From JABDIY01 sp963803875 (GTDB lineage: Bacteria > Actinomycetota > Acidimicrobiia > Acidimicrobiales > SZUA-35): a DNA stretch of 64,000 nt. Where the stretch lies: positions 1-64,000 of the forward strand of contig CAWDOA010000014.1 of the NCBI GenBank assembly GCA_963803875.1, written 5' to 3'. Under the pieces are notes generated by a model. It worked only from the letters and a program-made list of their open reading frames with translations. It did not search any database and was not told the DNA's origin. Positions 18,179 through 26,093 of this stretch are shown one piece after another (the first letter of the stretch is position 1; every line of letters starts with the position of its first letter). Position numbers and translations under genes: made by a program.

Positions 18179-18607
18179 TTATGAGCTGAGAAAATCCTCG
18201 GGCATCTCCCGCATCGATCGCACGATCATGCCGATTCCGGCGGCGAAGCCGAACACCATGATGAGGAAGTGCGATAGCTTCAGGTCGAACCAGAACCGGA
18301 GTTGGGACAGGATTTCAATCGCCAGCACCGATATGCCGATGGCCAACATCGCCCACGGCCACGGCCTCTTTGCGTTGACGAACAGCCAGACAACAGCGAT
18401 GAAAAGCGGCAGGAACACCACACCGGTGGATCCGCCGAAACGGTCGCTGACGAACCCCCCGTAGCCACCGCGGCCAATTCCACTGGTAACCCGAACCGAG
18501 TCGACGAAGAACCACGCCGACACGGCCGCCAGCGCTGCACCGGCAAGGAACGTGCCGAAGCCGCCGCTGGTCCCGCCAACCTTGATGTCACTTCCCGGGG
18601 TTTCCAT
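18179..18607 (-). CDS. Small integral membrane protein of unknown function
   Basis: A 142-residue protein that I do not assign to a family. It has four hydrophobic segments: about 18-36 (FGTFLAGAALAAVSAWFFV), 58-75 (VVFLPLFIAVVWLFV), 82-98 (WPWAMLAIGISVLAIEIL) and 110-128 (HFLIMVFGFAAGIGMIV), with a Gly-rich loop GIGRGGYGGFVSDRFGG between the first two. The last residues PEDFLSS are polar. The ATG at 18607 is divergent from the amidohydrolase, with a 108-bp shared upstream region. Good G/C third-position bias supports it as real. Confidence 0.72.
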   Translation of the reverse strand: METPGSDIKVGGTSGGFGTFLAGAALAAVSAWFFVDSVRVTSGIGRGGYGGFVSDRFGGSTGVVFLPLFIAVVWLFVNAKRPWPWAMLAIGISVLAIEILSQLRFWFDLKLSHFLIMVFGFAAGIGMIVRSMREMPEDFLSS

Positions 18608-18715
18608 AGGGTCCCCCCGTCGGCAGTTGCTGTCACTTCCGTAGCCGAAATGCAGGAGCCGTACCCCCGAGAACCTGAACTGGCGTTCGCCGACAGCCGG
18701 TTCCTACAGTGCGGT

Positions 18716-19936
18716 ATGGCCCACCGCATCGTTGCCGACCTCCTCATCCCCGGACGGGGTGAACCAATCGCCAACGGCGTCGTGGTGCTGGACGGAAACG
18801 AGATCTCCTATGCCGGTCCCGCAAAGAGTGCGCCCACAGCCCACCCCGATGACACCGAGACCGAGGTGCCGGTGATGATGCCCGGTCTGTGGGATTGCCA
18901 TACTCACTTCGCCGGGATCAAGACACCCAACGTGGAGAGCATTGCCATGACAAACCCGGTGACGGCTGCGGCCCGGTCGGTTACCGACGCGGGGGCAATG
19001 CTGGATGGTGGGGTCACCAGCGTGCGCGACGTCGGCGGCCTCGGCCTCATGATGGCCCCGGCAGCCGCCGAAGGCAGCTTCGGATCTCCAAAGATCTACG
19101 CCGCCGGCCGGATCCTGTCTACCACCGGTGGTCACGGCGACATCCACAGTTTGCCCCTCGACTTCGTGCACCAGGTCACGTGCGATAGCGGCTTCAGCGT
19201 TCTCTGTGACGGCGTACCCGAGGTGACCAAGGCCGTTCGACTGAACCTCCGCAACAACGCCCGGCTCATCAAGATCTGCGCATCGGGCGGGGTGATGTCC
19301 GAGGTCGACCACCCCATGCACCAGCAGTTTTCCGACGAGGAGTTGCGGGCCATCGTTGACGAAGCAGCTCGTTCCGAGCGAATCGTGGCCGCCCACTGCC
19401 ACGGCAAAGCGGGGATCATGGCGGCCCTCCGGGCTGGTTGTCACACGATCGAACACGGCAGCTTCCTCGACGAGGAGGCATGCGATCTCATGCTGGAAAA
19501 CGACGCCATGCTGGTCCCAACCCGGTTCGTCGTCGATGCCCTTCTCCCCCAAATGGAAGCGCTCCCCCGGTATGCCTACGAAAAGGGCCTGATGGTGGCC
19601 GACGCTCATGCCCAAGCCCTCAAGCTCGCCATTGCCAAGGGAGTGCGAATCGCGGCTGGATGCGACATCTTCGTGTCAGGCCAGATGTACGGCGAGAGCA
19701 GCTTGGAAATCATGCATCTCATCAACGCCGGAATGACCGATCTCGACGCGATCGAAGCAGCCACGGCCAACGGTCCGGCCACGCTCGGGCCCCAAGCGCC
19801 CACGAGCGGACAGCTCAAAGTGGGCTACGAAGCCGATGTAGTTGCCTTCGACACGAACCCGTTGGACGACCGGTCGGTATGGGGGGCACCCGAACGCGTG
19901 ACCCACGTTTGGCAGAACGGCCAACTCGTCAAGTAG
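18716..19936 (+). CDS. Metal-dependent amidohydrolase (imidazolonepropionase-like)
   Basis: A 406-residue TIM-barrel amidohydrolase. Metal and catalytic residues are visible: LWDCHTHFAG (HxH, about 60), a lysine in RLIKICASGGVM, AAHCHG (about 224), HTIEHGSFLD (about 244) and AGCDIF (Asp, about 318). The closing segment ANGPATLG...LKVGYEADVVAFD is the standard C-terminal composite-domain signature. Substrate is unknown; relatives act on cyclic amides or dipeptides. The frame stays open upstream to 18302, but ATG 18716 (MAHRIVADLL) gives the normal N-terminal beta-sandwich and is preferred. Confidence 0.88.
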   Translation: MAHRIVADLLIPGRGEPIANGVVVLDGNEISYAGPAKSAPTAHPDDTETEVPVMMPGLWDCHTHFAGIKTPNVESIAMTNPVTAAARSVTDAGAMLDGGVTSVRDVGGLGLMMAPAAAEGSFGSPKIYAAGRILSTTGGHGDIHSLPLDFVHQVTCDSGFSVLCDGVPEVTKAVRLNLRNNARLIKICASGGVMSEVDHPMHQQFSDEELRAIVDEAARSERIVAAHCHGKAGIMAALRAGCHTIEHGSFLDEEACDLMLENDAMLVPTRFVVDALLPQMEALPRYAYEKGLMVADAHAQALKLAIAKGVRIAAGCDIFVSGQMYGESSLEIMHLINAGMTDLDAIEAATANGPATLGPQAPTSGQLKVGYEADVVAFDTNPLDDRSVWGAPERVTHVWQNGQLVK

Positions 19937-19989
19937 CGCCGTCAAGAGAATCGGCTCAACCAACTTTGTGGGTGGGGTAGCGTTCAGCC

Positions 19990-21213
19990 ATGACCCTGGA
20001 CGTGAGGTTCATCCACGAAGATGACGTTCCCGCTTTTCGCACTGCCGTGGTGCGGGCCTTCGGCGACGACTACAAACCAGACCCTCAACTCGACGCTCGA
20101 TTCGAGGCTTCGTTCGATCTCGACCACAGCATCGGTGCGTTCGACGGCGATCAACTGGTTGGCACGTTCTCCTCGTTCGATCTCGACCTGAACGTCCCCG
20201 GCGGGTCGGTGCCGATGGCCGGCACGACCGTGGTGTCGGTAATGCCCACGCACCGACGGCGAGGGCTGCTGCGCCAGATGATGCGTCTCCATCTCCAGCA
20301 GGCCCTCGACCGAGGTCAGCCGATTGCTGGCCTGTGGGCCACCGAGTTCGGTATCTACGGTCAGTTCGGCTACGGCCATGCCAACACCGTCCGAGAGGTC
20401 CGGTTCGATTCCCGCCTGGGTGCGGTTCCCGGACCCGAACCCGGCGTTTCGCTGAGGATGGTCGAAGCCGAGGAAGGCGGTCAGATCGCCCGGTCGATCT
20501 TCCCAACCGCCGTTGTCGAAACTCCCGGCACGTTCGATCGGCCAGAATGGTGGTGGAAACATCGTGTGCTGCTCGATCATGCCGCGTTCCGCGGCCGCAT
20601 GAGCGAGCAGCGCTGGGTGGTAGCCGAATCAAACGGGATACCGGTCGGTTATGCCCTCTACCGGGTCAAGCTGGAATGGGAGTCCTCCGGCCCCAACGGC
20701 AAACTCGAAATCACTGAGGTCTTGGCCACCACCGACGCCGCCTATCGAGCCCTCTGGTACCACCTTTCCCATGTGGACCTCTTCCCGAATGTGTCCCACT
20801 GGAACCTCCCCGAGGACAGCGTGCTGCCGTGGATCATCAGTGATCCCCGGCAGTTGAACCACGCCTCCTCGGACGCGCTGTGGGTCCGGGTCGTGGACAT
20901 TCCGAACGCGCTCGGGACCCGCTCCTACACATCGGACGGCGCGGTCGTCATCGGAGTTGAAGACCTGTTCATGCCCCAGCTCGGGGGAACCTTTGAACTA
21001 CGCGTCACCGACGGAAGAGCATCGGTGGAACGAACCGGTGCCACACCCGACCTCTTCTGCGACACCTCCGTTCTCGGATCGTTGTACTTGGGACATCGTC
21101 GAGCCAGCCAACTGCGGAGGGCCGGACGAATCACCGGTGATCAAGCCGCGGTCGAAACCTTCGATCGCTTGCTGTCCTGGCCGGTCGCTTCATGGACCCA
21201 GGAGATCTTCTGA
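19990..21213 (+). CDS. Eis-like GNAT-family N-acetyltransferase
   Basis: A 407-residue tripartite acetyltransferase of the Eis type: two GNAT folds plus a C-terminal sterol-carrier-like domain. The acetyl-CoA loop is VVSVMPTHRRRGLLRQMM (about 79-96, V-x-P-x-x-R-R-x-G). The conserved ATEFGIYGQFGYGHA follows at about 117-131. The C-terminus ends in ...WTQEIF; in Eis the free C-terminal carboxylate acts in catalysis. Mycobacterial Eis acetylates aminoglycosides and host or DNA-bound proteins; the substrate here is unknown. Independent transcription is likely, since 53 bp separate it from the amidohydrolase. Confidence 0.88.
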   Translation: MTLDVRFIHEDDVPAFRTAVVRAFGDDYKPDPQLDARFEASFDLDHSIGAFDGDQLVGTFSSFDLDLNVPGGSVPMAGTTVVSVMPTHRRRGLLRQMMRLHLQQALDRGQPIAGLWATEFGIYGQFGYGHANTVREVRFDSRLGAVPGPEPGVSLRMVEAEEGGQIARSIFPTAVVETPGTFDRPEWWWKHRVLLDHAAFRGRMSEQRWVVAESNGIPVGYALYRVKLEWESSGPNGKLEITEVLATTDAAYRALWYHLSHVDLFPNVSHWNLPEDSVLPWIISDPRQLNHASSDALWVRVVDIPNALGTRSYTSDGAVVIGVEDLFMPQLGGTFELRVTDGRASVERTGATPDLFCDTSVLGSLYLGHRRASQLRRAGRITGDQAAVETFDRLLSWPVASWTQEIF

Positions 21214-22053
21214 TCAGAGCCAAGAGCGAGTTGCGTTCTGCACAACCGAACCATCCACGTCGGAGAGCTTCATGCCGGCGAAGGCGGTGGACCCCGCCGA
21301 GGTCTGCACCCGGAACGCAGGATTCTCGGCATCGACAACACCGGCAATGACAGCACCTACCTCGGCGGCGGACTGAGCGTTGGCGAAGGTCTCGGTTGCC
21401 CTCCCCACGTACGCGCAGAACATCTCGTTGTAGGGGTCGTCGGCGTTTGCCAGCATCTCCCCTAGCTCGTCGCGCACATTGTCAACAAAGTCGCTGGCAA
21501 CCGGGCCCGGCTCGACCACGGTGACCGATACCCCGAATGCGGCGGCAACTGGAGCGAAACTTTCCATCATTCCCTCGGTGGCAAACTTGGCGGCACAATA
21601 CGCGTCGTTGAATGGCTGACCCACCACCCCACCCACGCTGGTCACGCTGATCACATGGCCTGAGCCGGCGGCGCGCATAGACGGCATGATCTCACGAGTG
21701 AGCGCTATGTGGCCCGTGAAGTTCACGTCCATCGTCCGGGCCAGATCTTCACCCGAGGTCTGCTCCAACGTGCCCAGGTAGGACGCGCCGGCGTTGTTGA
21801 TGAGCGTGTCGATACGGCCATGATCGGCCAGGACGCCAGCGACACACGCTGTCACCGACGCTTGGTCGGTTATGTCCAGCATCCGAACGTCGATGTCCAC
21901 GCCAGCCGCCGTCGCAGCGTCATCGAGAGCGGATCGTTTGCCCAGGCTTCGCATTGTTGCAACAACCGTGTGACCGGCCTGTGCACACGCGATGGCGCTA
22001 TGGAGTCCAATACCGGACGAGCAGCCGGAAATGAGAACAACCTTCGATGCCAT
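21214..22053 (-). CDS. SDR-family oxidoreductase
   Basis: A classical short-chain dehydrogenase of 279 residues: VVLISGCSSGIGLHSA (TGxxxGxG-type, about 4-19), DVRMLDITD (about 56), LINNAGASY (NNAG, about 86) and the catalytic Tyr-Lys in YCAAKFATEGM (about 153), with ISVTSVGG supplying the serine. Substrate is unknown; the C-terminus resembles ketoreductase/17-beta-HSD-like members. The start ATG 22053 is chosen because GGGAG lies 7 nt upstream; a GTG 12 nt earlier would overlap that site. Convergent with the Eis-like gene, with adjacent stops. Confidence 0.87.
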   Translation of the reverse strand: MASKVVLISGCSSGIGLHSAIACAQAGHTVVATMRSLGKRSALDDAATAAGVDIDVRMLDITDQASVTACVAGVLADHGRIDTLINNAGASYLGTLEQTSGEDLARTMDVNFTGHIALTREIMPSMRAAGSGHVISVTSVGGVVGQPFNDAYCAAKFATEGMMESFAPVAAAFGVSVTVVEPGPVASDFVDNVRDELGEMLANADDPYNEMFCAYVGRATETFANAQSAAEVGAVIAGVVDAENPAFRVQTSAGSTAFAGMKLSDVDGSVVQNATRSWL

Positions 22054-22135
22054 TGGATCTCCCACATGTGATGATCAGGTCCGGCCACTCTAGGTGTCCC
22101 AGAGGTGAAGGGAAGACGTAGGGATCAGCTGAGCG

Positions 22136-22570
22136 CTACCAGCCCTGCTTGATGTAGTTCTCGAGGTGGCCCATGTCCCGTTCGAGTTCGGTCAACCGCC
22201 ACTTCACCACATCGCCAATGCTGATCATGCCTGCCAGCACACCATCCTTTTCTACCGGGAGATGACGAATCCTGTGTTCGGTCATGCGGGACATCAGACC
22301 TTGAACTTGATCGCCTGGCGCACATGTCATGACCGGCGTGGTCATGATCTCGCCGACCGACTGATCCATGACGCGCTGCCCATCGCGGCCCAACTCTCGC
22401 ACGATGTCGCGCTCGGACACGATCCCATCGATTGTGGAGCCGTCAGCGCTGACCACCAGAGCGCCAAAGCCTTTTTCGGCGAGCGTCGCCACCACCTCGC
22501 GTACCGAGTCCCCCGGGGCAACGGTGACGACTTTGTTTCCCTTGCGGTCGAGAATTTCCGAAACGTACAT
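22136..22570 (-). CDS. CBS-domain pair protein
   Basis: A 144-residue stand-alone Bateman module. CBS1 covers about 10-65 (VTVAPGDSVREVVATLAEKG...GIVSERDIVREL), CBS2 about 75-130 (MTCAPGDQVQGLMSRMTEHRIRHLPV...GMISIGDVVKWRL). A short amphipathic tail LERDMGHLENYIKQGW follows. Such proteins bind adenosine nucleotides (AMP, ATP, SAM) and regulate unknown partners. The ATG start is preceded by GAGAG. The 144 bp to the divergent YegP-like gene hold the shared promoters. Confidence 0.9.
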   Translation of the reverse strand: MYVSEILDRKGNKVVTVAPGDSVREVVATLAEKGFGALVVSADGSTIDGIVSERDIVRELGRDGQRVMDQSVGEIMTTPVMTCAPGDQVQGLMSRMTEHRIRHLPVEKDGVLAGMISIGDVVKWRLTELERDMGHLENYIKQGW

Positions 22571-22714
22571 TGCTCTCTCCTTCGCTTCGTCCTGTTCCCA
22601 CTATCGCGCGCCGATCGATCATTCGCTGCTCAATGGCTTCCTCCGATGAGATGCACCAGCATCCCGGCACGACTAGTTTCGAGAACCAAGGACGACAAAC
22701 CATCGGAGAAAACA

Positions 22715-23050
22715 ATGGCAGGAAAGTTCGAAATCAAAGCCGGAGCGAAGAAAACGTTCCGTTTCAATCTCAAGGCCGGGAATGGACAGGTGATTCTCAC
22801 CAGCGAGGCCTACAACACCAAGAGGGCATGCCAGAACGGTGTCGCTTCGGTGATGAAGAACTGCTCGAACGACAAGTGCTTCGACCGCAAGGTGTCCAAG
22901 TCGAACCAGCCGTACTTCAACCTCAAGTCGACCAATGGTCAGGTCATCGGCAAGAGCCAGATGTACAAGTCGAACGCTGCCATGGAAAAAGGCATCGCGT
23001 CGGTGAAGAAGAGCGCAACCGGGGCCAAGATCGTCGATCTCTCCGTTTAG
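22715..23050 (+). CDS. YegP/DUF1508-family protein
   Basis: 111 residues with two tandem copies of the DUF1508 fold: FRFNLKAGNGQVILTSEAYNT (about 16-36) and YFNLKSTNGQVIGKSQMY (about 66-83), each followed by a GVASVxKN/GIASVKKS helix. Members are small, often stress-induced proteins of unknown biochemical role. The ATG start is preceded by GGAGAAAAC. The gene is very lysine-rich. The end overlaps the convergent oxygenase gene by 4 nt. Confidence 0.9.
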   Translation: MAGKFEIKAGAKKTFRFNLKAGNGQVILTSEAYNTKRACQNGVASVMKNCSNDKCFDRKVSKSNQPYFNLKSTNGQVIGKSQMYKSNAAMEKGIASVKKSATGAKIVDLSV

Positions 23051-23928
23051 GACCCTCCGACGGGCTCGACCCGTCGACCGTAGAACAGCTTCTGGGTCAG
23101 CTCGCTGAGGTGCATGTCGGGCTCGGTCCCGTAGGTGAGCACCATGTTCATCCGAGCCTGGCCGCTCTCAACGGGGGTGACGCGGTGAAGCGCGTGACGT
23201 CCTTTGAAAATGGCCAGAGTTCCGGGAGCGGTTTGGAGCACCGTTGAGGCTGGCCCAGAACCGTCAATAGCGGTGCGAACTGCGTCGAAGTTCTCGTGGG
23301 CGTCGTTGCGGATAGCCGGATGGAATTCGAACTCTCCGCCGGTGTTGGGCGGGCGGAGCATCAGGGTGACCGAGAATTCGCTGTTGTCGAAGTGCCACCC
23401 CAGTTCGTCACCTTCGTGGAACAGCGAGATCTCGAGCGCGTCCAACGGATCGACACTTCGATACAGCCGCTCGATACCCAAGACGGCGGCCACGAACTGG
23501 AGCATGGGCTCCGATTCGTACATGACCCGAATCGGAAGATCATGTGGGAGCAGGTCGTACGCGATCGCCCACTGGGATGAACGAATGGAGCGGCGCCGCG
23601 GGTGCTTCTCGTCGACCTCCAGATCAGGTTCGATGAAATAGGCGGTGTGGGTCTGATCGGCATGCCAAGCGAGGTGAGCCAGTCGATCTCCTACCTCGAC
23701 GGTGCGATCCACGGCATCGGGGAGCACGAAGCCCGGTAGCGAGCAAGCTCCGTGTTCGGCGAGGTCCCGCCGGCACTGCTCGATCAAGATCGACCCAGCG
23801 CCGCGGTCAAGGTCGTCGATCGGATATCGCTCGAGATCCACAACGCCGGCGAGTTCATGAGCCATCAGACCAGGATCGGTGCAAATGCCCCACAAGGCAA
23901 ACCGCCGCACCGCGCCGATCCGCCCCAT
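23047..23928 (-). CDS. 2-oxoglutarate/Fe(II)-dependent oxygenase-like protein
   Basis: 293 residues. A double-stranded beta-helix core is visible, with an iron-binding HxD in LGWHFDNSEFSVTLML (about 180) and a distal histidine in IFKGRHALHRVTPVESGQARMNMVLTY (His about 249), followed by an arginine suitable for 2-oxoglutarate (QARMNM). The N-terminal YFIEPDLEVDEKHPRR and DLLPHDLPIR segments suggest a specialised sub-family; I recognise no substrate. The start at ATG 23928 has AAAGG 4 nt upstream; ATG 23865 (MAHELAGVVDL) is a shorter alternative. Divergent from the lipoprotein gene with 42 bp between starts. Confidence 0.75.
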   Translation of the reverse strand: MGRIGAVRRFALWGICTDPGLMAHELAGVVDLERYPIDDLDRGAGSILIEQCRRDLAEHGACSLPGFVLPDAVDRTVEVGDRLAHLAWHADQTHTAYFIEPDLEVDEKHPRRRSIRSSQWAIAYDLLPHDLPIRVMYESEPMLQFVAAVLGIERLYRSVDPLDALEISLFHEGDELGWHFDNSEFSVTLMLRPPNTGGEFEFHPAIRNDAHENFDAVRTAIDGSGPASTVLQTAPGTLAIFKGRHALHRVTPVESGQARMNMVLTYGTEPDMHLSELTQKLFYGRRVEPVGGS

Positions 23929-23970
23929 GTACCTTTGGTAGGGTCGGCGCGGACCATTCAGGAGGTCGCT

Positions 23971-24735
23971 ATGTACCGCAATCGTAGGTTTCGCCTTGTG
24001 GAGATCACCCTGGGGCTTGTGCTCGTGGCCACCGCGTGCGGTGGTGGTGAGGACTCATCCGACACCACAACAACCAGCGCGTCGTCTGCAGCCGAGGACA
24101 GCACCGCGACCACCTCCGCTGCTACCACAACGACGACCGCCGGACCGGTGTCGGGTGACAGCGACTCGGAGTACTGCGAGCGAGTACGCGCAGCGGAAGA
24201 GTCCGACGAATCGCCGCTTGACTTCAACCTCTTCGGAATGACCCCAGAAGAGCTTGAAGCCCAGTTCGAGAAGAACTTGGAGATCTTCGCAGAATGGCCC
24301 GAAGTCGCCCCACCTGAAATCGAAGATGATGCGCAAATCATCTTCGACTTCTACAAGACCTTCGTCGAACGAGGGAATGAACTCGGTTGGAATCTCGAAG
24401 CGATGGCCAATGACGAGACCTTCAATGCCAGCTTCGACAATCCCGAGCTTGATGCGGCCACCGCCAACGTGGACAACTACACCCGCGATGTGTGCGGCGT
24501 CGACTTCGCCCAGTCCGAAACCCCAGCAGCGAGCGGCAGCGACGATCAGCTCGGCGATCTTCTCACCGACCTCGGAATCCCGATCCCCACCGACCTTCTG
24601 AGCGAAGAGAACCTGGAGTGCCTCACAACCGCACTGGAACCACTGTTCGACGCCGGCATCGGTGAAGGGTACGTTCCGACCGCCGAGGATCTTGAACTGT
24701 TTTCCGAGGCGATCGACACCTGCGGAATCGGCTGA
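23971..24735 (+). CDS. Secreted lipoprotein of unknown function
   Basis: 254 residues with a signal peptide ending in a lipobox (LVLVATACGGG, Cys23), then a Thr/Ser/Ala-rich spacer (about 28-60) and an acidic helical domain. Four cysteines after the lipobox (YCERV, VCGVD, LECLTT, DTCGIG) could form two disulfides outside the membrane. No enzyme motif is seen. AGGAGG (23960-23965) lies 5 nt before the ATG, a near-perfect ribosome site that fixes the start. Confidence 0.85.
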   Translation: MYRNRRFRLVEITLGLVLVATACGGGEDSSDTTTTSASSAAEDSTATTSAATTTTTAGPVSGDSDSEYCERVRAAEESDESPLDFNLFGMTPEELEAQFEKNLEIFAEWPEVAPPEIEDDAQIIFDFYKTFVERGNELGWNLEAMANDETFNASFDNPELDAATANVDNYTRDVCGVDFAQSETPAASGSDDQLGDLLTDLGIPIPTDLLSEENLECLTTALEPLFDAGIGEGYVPTAEDLELFSEAIDTCGIG

Positions 24736-24820
24736 GCCTCACATAGTCAAGCGGTTCGGGACTTTCGGCCCTGCGACACGACGGTGGCCAGTCCTTAGCG
24801 TCGAAGCCCAAGGAGCACAC

Positions 24821-26019
24821 ATGGATTTCGCAGTTTCGGACAAGATGCAGACCATTCTCGACATGGTCAACGGGTTCATGGACCATGAGGTGATCCCGCT
24901 CGAAGGCGAGTTCCTCCACGGCGACCCTGAGACGCTGGAGGACCGGATCTTCGCCACTCAGAAAAGGTCCAGCAGATGGAACTGTGGGCCCCGAACCACC
25001 CGGTTGAATTCGGGGGGCTGGGCCTGTCGATGGTCGAACATGGATTGTTGAGCGAGGCACTGGGCCGTAGCCCGCTGGGGCATCGCGTCTTCAATGCCCA
25101 GGCGCCGGACGCCGGCAACATCGAAATACTCCACAAGTACGCTACCGACGATCAGAGAGAGCGGTTCCTCCGCCCCCTCGTAGCAGGCGAGATCCGCAGC
25201 TGCTTCTCCATGACCGAACCCGAAATGCCGGGTTCCAACCCGACGATGATGGCCACGACAGCTGTTCGGGATGGCGACGACTATGTGATCAACGGACAGA
25301 AGTGGTTCACGTCATCGGCCGACGGAGCCGCATTCGCAGTGGTCATGGCCGTGACCGACCCCGATGCACCCCCGCATCAGCGGGCCAGCATGATCCTGGT
25401 GCCGACCGATACCCCCGGGTTCAACCTCGTACGCAATGTCAGCGTGATGGGTCACGCCGGATCGGGACATGCCAGTCACGGGGAGGTGAGCTACCAGTCG
25501 TGCCGGGTACCCCAGGCCAACCTTCTCGGCCCCGAGGGCTCTGGATTTGTGATTGCCCAGGACCGCCTGGGCCCGGGCCGGATCCACCACTGCATGCGCT
25601 GGTTGGGAATCGCCAGTCGGGCATTCGACATGATGTGTGAGCGGGCCAACGAGCGGTCGATCGCTCCTGATGGTTCAACGCTGGCGGACCGGCAGGTGAT
25701 ACAGCATTGGACAGCCGAATTGCAGGCAGAGATCCGAGGCGCTCGGCTGCAAACGCTGCATGCCGCGTGGATGATCGACGAGCTGGGAGCGAAGGCTGCA
25801 CGAGACGAGATCTCAGCGATCAAGTTCTCCGTTGCCAACACCATGCTGCGGGCCGTCGACACCGCAATCCAAGTCCATGGTGCGCTCGGCGTCACCGACG
25901 ACACCGTCCTCGCCTACTGGTATCGGCACGAACGGGCAGCCCGGATCTACGACGGGGCCGACGAGGTCCACAAGACCTCACTCGGACGCCGGATCCTGCG
26001 ACGGTACGCGAATACATGA
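24821..26019 (+). CDS. Acyl-CoA dehydrogenase (frame broken by one missing base)
   Basis: FAD-dependent acyl-CoA dehydrogenase, about 399 residues when repaired. Frame 1 begins MDFAVSDKMQTILDMVNGF (ATG 24821, AAGGAG 7 nt upstream) and runs to about 24961. The rest continues in another frame as QQMELWAPNHPVEFGGLG. One extra A in the AAAA run at 24962-24965 would join them as ...ATQKKVQQMELW. Family motifs are CFSMTEPEMPGSNP, YVINGQKWFTSSADGA, AIQVHGALGVTDD and RIYDGADEVHKTSLGRRIL. The GxxGxG-like HGALGVTDD and the large size suggest a long- or branched-chain type. Likely a sequence error, not decay. Confidence 0.85.
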
Positions 26020-26093
26020 TGTTTTCTGTGCCCTGACGACTGGCGACCTAATCTTGGCCACACGACGTTCCATCCAAGGGAGCGAAGGGGCCA

